From contig NZ_JARUXE010000015.1 of assembly GCF_030433895.1 (NCBI RefSeq), positions 37,067 through 101,066 on the forward strand: 64,000 nucleotides of DNA. The letters run 5' to 3'. The translations under genes were made by a program, and so were the position numbers. The notes under the pieces were generated by a model. It made no database searches, had not been told where the DNA came from, and saw nothing but the letters and a program-made list of their open reading frames with translations. The DNA is from Arthrobacter sp. PsM3. GTDB taxonomy: Bacteria > Actinomycetota > Actinomycetes > Actinomycetales > Micrococcaceae. Of this stretch, positions 57,789 through 64,000 are shown piece after piece. Every line of letters starts with the position of its first letter. Position 1 is the first letter of the stretch.

Positions 57789-58787
57789 GTGCAAATCAGT
57801 CAGGCGTTGGTCAGGATCGCAGCCGGGTGGCTGCTGGGCCTGATGCTCGCCGTGGCCGGGGGCATCGTTGCTATCAATATCGTGAACAACACCATCGCGA
57901 GCCCGCAGCAGCCTGTCCGCGAGTACCTCGACGCTTTGCAGAAGGGCGAAGGCGAGAAGGCCCTCGGCCTGTTGCGCGCCTCGGTCCCCCAGGGAAACGC
58001 TGCCATGCTGGACGGCACGGCGCTGCAGACGGCGTCCGCGCGGATCAGCGGTGTGAAGTACGGCGAGGCCGAGGACCGCGGCGGCAACCGGGTCATGGTG
58101 CCGATTGACTACACGATTGACGGCAGCCAGCTGCGGACCGAGTTCCTGCTGGAAAAGTCCGGCGTGGAATGGCTGTTCTTCCATAAGTGGGCCTTCGTCC
58201 CGGCCGCTCTTCCGGTCCTGGACGTCACGGTGGTCAACTCCAGCGAGGCCATCCTGAACGGGGTCCCGGTGAACATGCCCAACGGCCGCAACTCCTTCGC
58301 CGTCTTCTACCCGGGCGAGTACGAAGCTTCACTGGCCGGTGCGTACTTCTCCGCACCGCCCGCCAAGGCCACGCTGTCCGGCCGGGACGTCCCCGTCGCT
58401 CCCCTGAACCTCATGACCGAAGCCACCGACGGGCTGAAGGACGCGGTGGGCGGCAAGGTCAGGGAGTTCCTGGACACCTGCGCCGACACCGCCGACAAGG
58501 AGCAGAAGCTCCAGCCGGACTGCCCGTTCTACCACACCACCAACAACCGCGTCGTCGACGGCACCATCGACTGGAGCATCACCGAGTACCCCACCGTCAG
58601 TATCGAACCCTTCGGCGGACGCTGGGTGGTGGCACCCCTGAACGGCAAAGCCCGGATCAAGGCCCGGCAGGTGGACCTGTTCACCGGCGCCGTGACGGAG
58701 CTCAACGCAGTCCACGACTTCAGCTTCACCACCCGCCTGGACGTCGACGACGACACCGTCAAGGTCACCCCGCTGCTGAGCTACTAG
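57789..58787 (+). CDS. Membrane-anchored hypothetical protein
   Basis: A protein of about 332 aa with one N-terminal membrane helix (IAAGWLLGLMLAVAGGIVAI) and a large outside domain. The start of that domain (SPQQPVREYLDALQKGEGEK) looks like an NTF2/DUF4878-type module. Further on are two Cys, in TCADTADKEQKLQPDC, that may pair. No family function is recognised. The start is uncertain: GTG 57789 gives a short cytoplasmic tail, and the frame stays open to 57720. Confidence 0.7.
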   Translation: MQISQALVRIAAGWLLGLMLAVAGGIVAINIVNNTIASPQQPVREYLDALQKGEGEKALGLLRASVPQGNAAMLDGTALQTASARISGVKYGEAEDRGGNRVMVPIDYTIDGSQLRTEFLLEKSGVEWLFFHKWAFVPAALPVLDVTVVNSSEAILNGVPVNMPNGRNSFAVFYPGEYEASLAGAYFSAPPAKATLSGRDVPVAPLNLMTEATDGLKDAVGGKVREFLDTCADTADKEQKLQPDCPFYHTTNNRVVDGTIDWSITEYPTVSIEPFGGRWVVAPLNGKARIKARQVDLFTGAVTELNAVHDFSFTTRLDVDDDTVKVTPLLSY

Positions 58788-58817
58788 GGCTGCTGGGGAG
58801 CACCCCGGACCAGGGAC

Positions 58818-58860
58818 AAAAAGGCTGCTGTCCGTGACGCGGTGGTCACGAACAGCAGCC
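58818..58860 (-). terminator. Intrinsic terminator of the thioredoxin-NHL gene
   Basis: Read on the minus strand, GGCTGCTGT pairs with ACAGCAGCC (58852-58860 with 58823-58831). An inner GTGAC/GTCAC stem lies between, and TTTTTG follows. It lies 24 nt after the stop of the minus-strand gene and also faces the end of the convergent gene. Confidence 0.88.
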
Positions 58861-58883
58861 AAAGTGCGCCACCCCTGCGGAGG

Positions 58884-60845
58884 TCAGTCCATGCCGCGCA
58901 GGTCCAGCACCAGTTCGGTGTCGCCGTCGGCCTGCAGCAGGACCGGGATGCCCCAGTCCTGCTGGTACAGGTGGCAGGCTGCGTGGTCAGGGATCTCGCC
59001 GTCCGCGTCTTCCGGGCCGTCGCAGGCAGCGGCGCGGGCGGTAATGTGCAGCACACCTTCGGGCACGTCGGAGGCGAGTTCCAGGGTGCGGAGCAGGCCC
59101 ACCGAGGTCCCGCCGCCGGCCAGCAGCAGTTCCGGCGGCGTCGAGGAGATCTTCAGCTGGGTCGGGTCGCCCCAGCGGTCATCGAGTTTCTGGCCGGTCG
59201 GCGCGGTGAAACGGACGGTCAGTTCCAGCAGCCCGGGGGCCACGGGGCTCTTGGGCCGGTGGGTCTGGGCCGCACCCTCGTCGACCTGCTGCGCTTCCTT
59301 GGGGATCGGCACGTACACCAGCTGGTGCTTGTTTGCCTCGACCACCACCAGGAGAGGCTCGGCGCCGGCCACGTGTGTGTGGTCCACAATCACGTCGGAG
59401 GGCTCGGACAGCCCGCGCGCCAGGGTGGAGACCAGGCCCGAGGCGGGGTCGTAGCGGCGGACGGCACCGTTGTAGGTATCGGCGATCGCCACCGAGCCGT
59501 CCGGCAGCACAGTAACGCCCAGCGGGTGCTGCAGCCGGGCGTCGGAGGCCTTTCCGTCACGGAAACCAAAGTCGAACAGGCCCTTGCCGACGGCGGACTC
59601 GACGGTGACAGCGCCGCCGTCGCCGATCACGAGCTTGCGCAGGGCCGAGGTCTCGGAATCCGCCACCCAGATGTTGCCGTCCGCGTCCTCGGCGAGACCG
59701 GAGGACTGGGCGAACCAGGCCTCCTCCGCCGGTCCGTCGAGCAGACCCTCGAGTCCGTTGCCGGCGATGATGGACACGGCGCCGGAGCGCGGGTCGAAGC
59801 TGAAGATCTGGTGCACGCCGGCCATCGCAACCACAACGGCGTCCAGCTTGGCGGACCAGACCACGTCCCAGGGCGAGCTGAGGGAAACCTGCAGCGGGTC
59901 CGCTTCCAGCCGGGCACCATAGGCGGCACCCTCCTCGTCGACCCGGGCCGGTCCCGTCTCCAGGAGCCGCTGCACGCCGTTGCCGGCCAGCGTGGTGACG
60001 TTTCCGTCCGCGAGGTTCAGCCCGCGCAGGCGGTGGTTCACGGAGTCGGCGATGACGACGTCGTAGCCGGCCTCCGCGGCGGCGTCCTCCGGGAGCAGGA
60101 CCAGGCCCTGTGGTTCGTTGAACCGGGCCGTTGCGGCATTGCCGTCGGCGTGGCCCTTGTCGCCGGAACCGTAGGTGGCGAGAACTGTCTGGAAGTCGGT
60201 GGACAGCTCCACGAGGCGGTGGTGGCCGGTGTCGGTCACCAGCCAGGATCCCGCATCCGCAGCGCTTCCGACGCCCCGGCCATCCGGAAGGAACAGGGCT
60301 TTGCCGGGGAACCGCAGCGTGCCCGACGTCGGCTCCGGCGCCACATAGGGCCCGTCGCCGCGGTGCAGGGTGCCTTTCGCCTCATGCTCGGCGATCAGCT
60401 CGGGGATAAGCACCGCGAGGCCGTCGGCGTGGCCTTCGCCGGAGAGGTGGGCCACGATGTAACCCTCAGGATCGATCACCACCAGCGTGGGCCACGCGCG
60501 TGCCGTGTAGGCCTTCCAGGTGTCCAGCTCGGGATCATCCAGGACCGGGTGGCGGATCTCGTAACGCTCGACGGCGGCGGCGAGGGCCACCGGATCAGCC
60601 TCGTGCTCGAACTTGGGAGAGTGCACACCGACCGTGACGAGGACGTCGGAGTACTGCTGCTCGAGCGGGCGGAGCTCGTCCAGCACATGCAGGCAGTTGA
60701 TGCAGCAGAAGGTCCAGAAGTCCAGCAGCACGATCTTGCCGCGCAGGGATTCCAAGTCCAGGGACTTGCCGCCGGTGTTGAGCCAGTTGCGGCCCACCAG
60801 CTCGGAGGCCCGGACCCGGAGGTGGGTGCGTACGGTTTCGGTCAT
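58884..60845 (-). CDS. Thioredoxin-like protein with NHL-repeat beta-propeller
   Basis: A 653-aa protein. Residues about 20-160 form a TlpA/ResA-like thioredoxin fold with FWTFCCINCLHVLDEL; the redox pair is Cys48 and Cys51 (CINC). From about 175 to 500 several NHL repeats (GSWLVTDTGHHRLVELS, DVVIADSVNHRLRGLN, GSVAIADTYNGAVRRYD) build a propeller, followed by a C-terminal beta domain. The layout matches NHLRC2-type proteins. No signal peptide is seen. Its start overlaps the stop of the CopD-CtaG gene by 4 nt, hinting at a role in copper or cytochrome-oxidase thiol chemistry. Confidence 0.88.
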   Translation of the reverse strand: MTETVRTHLRVRASELVGRNWLNTGGKSLDLESLRGKIVLLDFWTFCCINCLHVLDELRPLEQQYSDVLVTVGVHSPKFEHEADPVALAAAVERYEIRHPVLDDPELDTWKAYTARAWPTLVVIDPEGYIVAHLSGEGHADGLAVLIPELIAEHEAKGTLHRGDGPYVAPEPTSGTLRFPGKALFLPDGRGVGSAADAGSWLVTDTGHHRLVELSTDFQTVLATYGSGDKGHADGNAATARFNEPQGLVLLPEDAAAEAGYDVVIADSVNHRLRGLNLADGNVTTLAGNGVQRLLETGPARVDEEGAAYGARLEADPLQVSLSSPWDVVWSAKLDAVVVAMAGVHQIFSFDPRSGAVSIIAGNGLEGLLDGPAEEAWFAQSSGLAEDADGNIWVADSETSALRKLVIGDGGAVTVESAVGKGLFDFGFRDGKASDARLQHPLGVTVLPDGSVAIADTYNGAVRRYDPASGLVSTLARGLSEPSDVIVDHTHVAGAEPLLVVVEANKHQLVYVPIPKEAQQVDEGAAQTHRPKSPVAPGLLELTVRFTAPTGQKLDDRWGDPTQLKISSTPPELLLAGGGTSVGLLRTLELASDVPEGVLHITARAAACDGPEDADGEIPDHAACHLYQQDWGIPVLLQADGDTELVLDLRGMD

Positions 60846-63004
60846 GAGCGTCCTTCCAGCTTTGAGTTGCGTTCGGCCAGCCTGGCATCGCGCTCGGCCA
60901 ATTTGGCAAACATATCGTTGTAAGCGGTGAGATCGGCGTCGTTATTCCTGTCCGCCGCGCGGTCGGTGCGCTTGGACTCGCGCTCATCGGAGCGGGACCA
61001 CATGACTGCGACGCCGATGGCCACCAGCAGCGTGGGCACTTCGCCGATGCCCCAGGCCACCGCGCCGCCCATCTGCTGGTCCAGCAGGGCTGGGGGCCCC
61101 CAGGTCCGGCCGAGGTTGCCGAAGTAGTCCGCAGCCAGCAGCCCGGTTCCGCCCATGATGGCGACGCCGAAGAACGCATGGAACCCCATCGTGGCCAGCA
61201 GGAGCAGCAGCCGCATGGGGTAGGGGGCGCGCCGGGGCAGCGGGTCGGTGCCGATCATGGTCAGCACGAAGATGTAGCCGGTGAGGGCGAAGTGCAGGTT
61301 CATCAGTTCGTGGCCCACGTGGTCACGCATGGCGTACCCGAACGCCTCCGAGTAATAGAACAGCACGATCGAGCCGGCAAAGTTGGCGGCGGCGAACAGC
61401 GGATGCGTCACGAGCTGGGCGAACTTGGAGTGGATGAAGACCAGCAGCCATTCCCGGGGGCCGCGCGAGCTGTCCCGCCGCGGCGTGAGGGCGCGCAGGG
61501 CCAGCGTCACCGGGGCGCCGAGGACCAGGAAAATGGGCGCCACCATGGTCAGGGCCATGTGGTCCACCATGTGGGCCGAGAACAGGACGCGGCCGTACAC
61601 CGACGGCGGACCGGAAGTCACATAGGTCAGGACCCCGAGGCCGATCAGCCAGTTGACGGCCCGGAACCAGGACCAGGAGTCGCCGCGGCGAAGCACCTTC
61701 CGCATGCCGAGGATGTACGCCACGAGGCCAAAGACCGCAAGGGCGACCCAGAGCCAGTCGAGGCGCCACTCGGTCAGCCAGCGATCCGGGGTCAGTTCCG
61801 GCGGCAGATCGTAGCCGGAGACAATGAAGGCCGGGGTGGCGTCCGGCGCGGACGCCTCGCTCTGCGGCGGCGCGGAGCGACCCAGCGCGACGGCGATGCC
61901 CGAGGTCGCTCCCATGATCAGCAGCTCAGCTATGACGAGTTGCCAGAGCACTCGGCGCGCGGATAGCCCCCCACCTGCGCTGCCCAGCTGCGGGATGACC
62001 CAGCGGCGGTGCATCAGGCCGATGCCGCCGAGGACGAGGGTTGCCGCGGCTTTGGCCAGGATCAGCTGCCCGTAGGCCGAACCGAACAGGTCGTTCCAGG
62101 AGGTGAGGCGGATGCTGGAATTGATCACCCCGGAGGCGAAGACGAGGACGAACGCTAGCCCGGCCAGGGAGGAGAAGCGCCGGAGCGTCGGCTCGGTGAT
62201 ATCCGGGCGGCTGCCCGACGTCGAGCCGGACGCCGCGCCTCCCAGGACGCCGGAGAGCAGAGCCAGCATGATGATGCCGCCGACCCAGGCCGATACCCCG
62301 ATCAGGTGCAGGCCGAGCGAGTTGATGGCGCCTTCGTGGTCAGCCGAGCTGGCGGAGTGGCCGATCAGCGCTGACGGCACGAGCCCGATGAGGGAGAGGA
62401 TCAGGGTCGCCACCAGGGCGCCCTGGGAGCGGACGCCAAAGAGTGAGGTGGTGACAACGGCGGCAATGATGACAACGGACAGCCAGGCGCGGCCGGTCTC
62501 GATGTCGGTCATGAAGTACACCAGGGACCGGGTGAACTCCGCGTCCCCGGAGACCCCCTGTCCGGCGATGTCCGCGAAGCTCAGCACTAGGACGGCAATC
62601 GCTGAAAGCGTCCAGACGGCGCCAGCCGCCGCCGCGACAGCCAGGGCGCGGGTGAAAGCCGGATGTTCCGGGAGGTCCTTGGCCTTGGAGCGCGAGCCGG
62701 CAAGTGAGCGGGGCAGGATTCCGACGGCGAAGAGCAGCCCGCCGATCACGGTGGCCAGCGAGGCGTTATGGATGGCCTTGCTGACGGGCAGGCCCCAGCG
62801 GACCAGGGCACCCGGATCGGAGACCCCGCGGGCAGCCGCGGCGCCGGAGAACAGCAGGGCGGCAACCAGTCCCAGGAACAGCGCCGCCAGGCCCGCGAAA
62901 AGCCAGGGCCGGGAGATCCCGCCTGGACCCACAACAGGACCTCGCGCTCCCCCGGTCGGGGTGGGAGCTGCTGCTGTGGCACGGGGATTTGCTGCGGAAG
63001 GCAC
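60842..63004 (-). CDS. Copper-handling fusion: CopD domain + CtaG (cytochrome c oxidase assembly)
   Basis: A 720-aa membrane protein with about 15 helices. The N-terminal half is CopD-like, with SLGLHLIGVSAWVGGIIMLA carrying the conserved His and Trp. The C-terminal half, from about residue 390, is caa3_CtaG, with HMVDHMALTMVAPIFLVLGA and a histidine-rich helix region. Such fusions are common in actinobacteria and serve copper import and delivery to the CuB site of cytochrome oxidase. The hydrophilic tail (residues 670-720) is highly charged. The start is GTG 63004 with a weak ribosome-binding site. Confidence 0.9.
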   Translation of the reverse strand: MPSAANPRATAAAPTPTGGARGPVVGPGGISRPWLFAGLAALFLGLVAALLFSGAAAARGVSDPGALVRWGLPVSKAIHNASLATVIGGLLFAVGILPRSLAGSRSKAKDLPEHPAFTRALAVAAAAGAVWTLSAIAVLVLSFADIAGQGVSGDAEFTRSLVYFMTDIETGRAWLSVVIIAAVVTTSLFGVRSQGALVATLILSLIGLVPSALIGHSASSADHEGAINSLGLHLIGVSAWVGGIIMLALLSGVLGGAASGSTSGSRPDITEPTLRRFSSLAGLAFVLVFASGVINSSIRLTSWNDLFGSAYGQLILAKAAATLVLGGIGLMHRRWVIPQLGSAGGGLSARRVLWQLVIAELLIMGATSGIAVALGRSAPPQSEASAPDATPAFIVSGYDLPPELTPDRWLTEWRLDWLWVALAVFGLVAYILGMRKVLRRGDSWSWFRAVNWLIGLGVLTYVTSGPPSVYGRVLFSAHMVDHMALTMVAPIFLVLGAPVTLALRALTPRRDSSRGPREWLLVFIHSKFAQLVTHPLFAAANFAGSIVLFYYSEAFGYAMRDHVGHELMNLHFALTGYIFVLTMIGTDPLPRRAPYPMRLLLLLATMGFHAFFGVAIMGGTGLLAADYFGNLGRTWGPPALLDQQMGGAVAWGIGEVPTLLVAIGVAVMWSRSDERESKRTDRAADRNNDADLTAYNDMFAKLAERDARLAERNSKLEGRS

Positions 63005-63093
63005 AGTTCCATTGTCCGCTACCCCCGCCTGCTCACCGAATCGAGCGTGGTCCGCAATGGTTCTGGTGCTCCGCTGTCTGCCGCCGTTAACGT

Positions 63094-63130
63094 GAAAGGA
63101 GCGGCGCCCCCAGGGGTCACCGCTCCTTTC
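63094..63130 (-). terminator. Probable terminator of the HU gene
   Basis: Perfect 11-bp stem, GAAAGGAGCGG (63094-63104) and CCGCTCCTTTC (63120-63130), with a 15-nt loop. It starts 16 nt after the hup stop on the minus strand. The T-rich end is within the stem (CTTTC) and no long T-run follows. Confidence 0.75.
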
Positions 63131-63145
63131 AAGCGTTCAAGAAGA

Positions 63146-63433
63146 CTACTTCTTCTTGGAGACTGCAGCCTTCAGCTTGGAGCCTGCGGTCAGCTTGACG
63201 CTGTGGCCCGCGGCGATCTGAATGGTCTCGCCCGTCTGCGGGTTGCGGCCGGTGCGAGCTGCACGGTCGGTGCGCTCAACTGCAAGCCAGCCCGGGATGG
63301 TGATCTTTTCGCCCGCGGCGACAGAGGTCTCGAAGACCTCGAACAATGCATCCAGCACGGAGTTGACGGCTGCCTGGCTGGTGCCGGCCTTGCCTGCTAC
63401 CTCTGCAACAAGTTCACTTCGGTTCTTAGCCAT
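63146..63433 (-). CDS. hup: HU-family DNA-binding protein
   Basis: A 95-aa nucleoid protein. NRSELVAEVAGKAGTSQAAV is the N-terminal helical part, and GRNPQTGETIQIAAGHSVKL is the DNA-binding beta-arm signature with the intercalating Pro. It ends in a lysine cluster (KKK). It lacks the long mycobacterial histone-like tail, so it is the short HU type. The ATG follows CCAGGAGGAC, a strong site fitting high expression. It has its own terminator and an upstream hairpin-rich leader. Confidence 0.96.
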   Translation of the reverse strand: MAKNRSELVAEVAGKAGTSQAAVNSVLDALFEVFETSVAAGEKITIPGWLAVERTDRAARTGRNPQTGETIQIAAGHSVKLTAGSKLKAAVSKKK

Positions 63434-63956
63434 TTATGTCCTCCTGGACGGTCATGATTCCTGGAGCCTGCACACGGCATGCGCACAAGCCACTGTTCGA
63501 AAACTTACCAGCTTGCCGCCGCCGAGGCGGCAAATTCCGCGTGTTTTCGGCCTTTTTTGGGGAAAAACCCGGGATTTGGCGCCTTTCTGGCCAATATTTC
63601 GCCATCAGCGGACGCTCCCCCAGTCCCGGCAAGGTCCGCCCTAAGCGTCCCCCGCAGCCCGCGTCTTCCGGGCCAGCGCGCGCCGGACCCCAGGGGGAAC
63701 GACGGCGGCGCCCGCCACTTCGGCGCCCCCCCTACGGGTCCGGCCTGGCCTGGACTGGACGGGGGCGGCCGTACGCCGGCTGCGGGCCGGGCTTGGCCTG
63801 GGGCGGCCAGAAGTCGGGATTGCAGCGGCCGCAGGCGGGCTGCGGGCTGGGCTTGTGCCAGTGAGCGTCTGAATTCTCTGTGGGGTCTGGAAGCCCCGGG
63901 GACGCCGCCCTCCCGTCCGACGGCGCTACTGAGAGGGGTTTGGTGGTTAAATGCGG
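63434..63956. other. Gap of about 520 nt upstream of hup; no gene supported
   Basis: Holds the hup promoter region. A perfect 8-bp inverted repeat TTGCCGCC/GGCGGCAA lies at 63513-63533, and a T6-G4-A5 tract, probably bent DNA, lies at 63553-63567. The part from about 63650 on is very G+C-rich, with two imperfect direct repeats of GGCTGCGGGCCGGGCTTG near 63778 and 63839. Read on the minus strand these give a Pro-rich repeat (KPxPQPAxGR) in a 79-codon frame at 63732-63971. That is too weak to call a gene. Confidence 0.5.
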
Positions 63957-63995
63957 GAGAGCCCCGACCATGGTGGTTGGGGCTCTCGACCGTTT
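63957..63995. terminator. Hairpin near the right edge, probable terminator
   Basis: A 13-bp stem, GAGAGCCCCGACC (63957-63969) and GGTTGGGGCTCTC (63975-63987), with one G-T pair and a 5-nt loop. Short T-runs (GTTTA) follow on the plus strand and (ATTTAA) on the minus. It probably ends a gene beyond the right edge or works both ways. Confidence 0.6.
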
Positions 63996-64000
63996 AATGA

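Noticed and set aside
63732..63971. A 79-codon minus-strand gene with Pro-rich repeats
   Set aside because: Its start codon lies inside a terminator-like hairpin, no ribosome-binding site is visible and the repeat is only two units. Kept as an observation, not a gene.
1..64000. CRISPR array, insertion sequence, prophage or toxin-antitoxin module
   Set aside because: I found no regularly spaced direct repeats, transposase or integrase motifs, phage genes or paired toxin-antitoxin ORFs. The palindromic repeats lack spacers and terminal duplications.

Overview
This window is high-GC, gene-dense actinobacterial chromosome. Gene content, actinobacterial-type riboswitches (SAM-IV-like, TPP), frequent GTG/TTG starts and 1-4 nt start/stop overlaps point to the Micrococcaceae, most likely Arthrobacter or Pseudarthrobacter. 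I see no plasmid, prophage, insertion sequence, integrase, rRNA or CRISPR array. About 53 protein genes, one tRNA, two riboswitches and several hairpins and operators can be supported. No database search was possible, so family names rest on motifs and remembered family patterns.

Layout. 0-4.3 kb: folate p-aminobenzoate synthesis (pabB, running in from the left edge as an apparent in-frame fusion to a kinase-like domain, and pabC) with a cardiolipin synthase between them. 4.4-6.5 kb: a SAM-IV-type riboswitch ahead of a DUF1737 protein, a rhodanese and metZ, a methionine/sulfur operon. 6.6-9.4 kb: a YbdK-type carboxylate-amine ligase and a MurA paralogue with an N-terminal XRE DNA-binding domain. 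9.5-12.8 kb: a TPP-riboswitch-controlled ECF transporter (YkoE, double ATPase, EcfT). 13-14.7 kb: small conserved proteins. 14.7-21.2 kb: a complete Mrp-type Na+/H+ antiporter operon with A and B fused. 21.3-24.5 kb: a UMF1-type MFS protein and a KhtTU-like K+(cation)/H+ antiporter pair. 24.5-29.8 kb: dcd, an SRPBCC protein, tRNA-Gly(CCC), a 49-residue lysine-rich protein coupled to a CEOS/alanine-dehydrogenase-like enzyme, and an MFS/LysR divergent pair.

30-36.7 kb is a probable proline-use region: PutA, an APC permease and a divergent LysR regulator. A related roughly 40-bp element lies upstream of both putA and the permease, which suggests one regulator serves both. 36.9-40.7 kb holds panD, an AEC carrier, a SolA/MSOX-type flavin oxidase and a secreted HNH nuclease. 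40.7-43.3 kb is a GH15 enzyme fused to a trehalose-phosphatase-like HAD domain that has lost both catalytic aspartates. 43.5-52.2 kb is a galactoside operon: binding protein, two permeases, GH42 beta-galactosidase, GH36 alpha-galactosidase and galT, behind a sigma-70-like promoter with a perfect CRP/GlxR-type palindrome just downstream of the -10. It has no ATPase, galK or galE of its own.

52.2-64 kb: an LLM flavin oxidoreductase, a secreted GH25-like protein, an aldo/keto reductase, a DJ-1/PfpI protein, a HerA/DUF853 ATPase, a membrane-anchored unknown, a thioredoxin-NHL protein coupled to a CopD-CtaG fusion, and an HU-like protein. Three related palindromes of about 63-67 bp, and a fourth with a different sequence but the same design, sit just after gene ends and look like a dispersed REP-type family.
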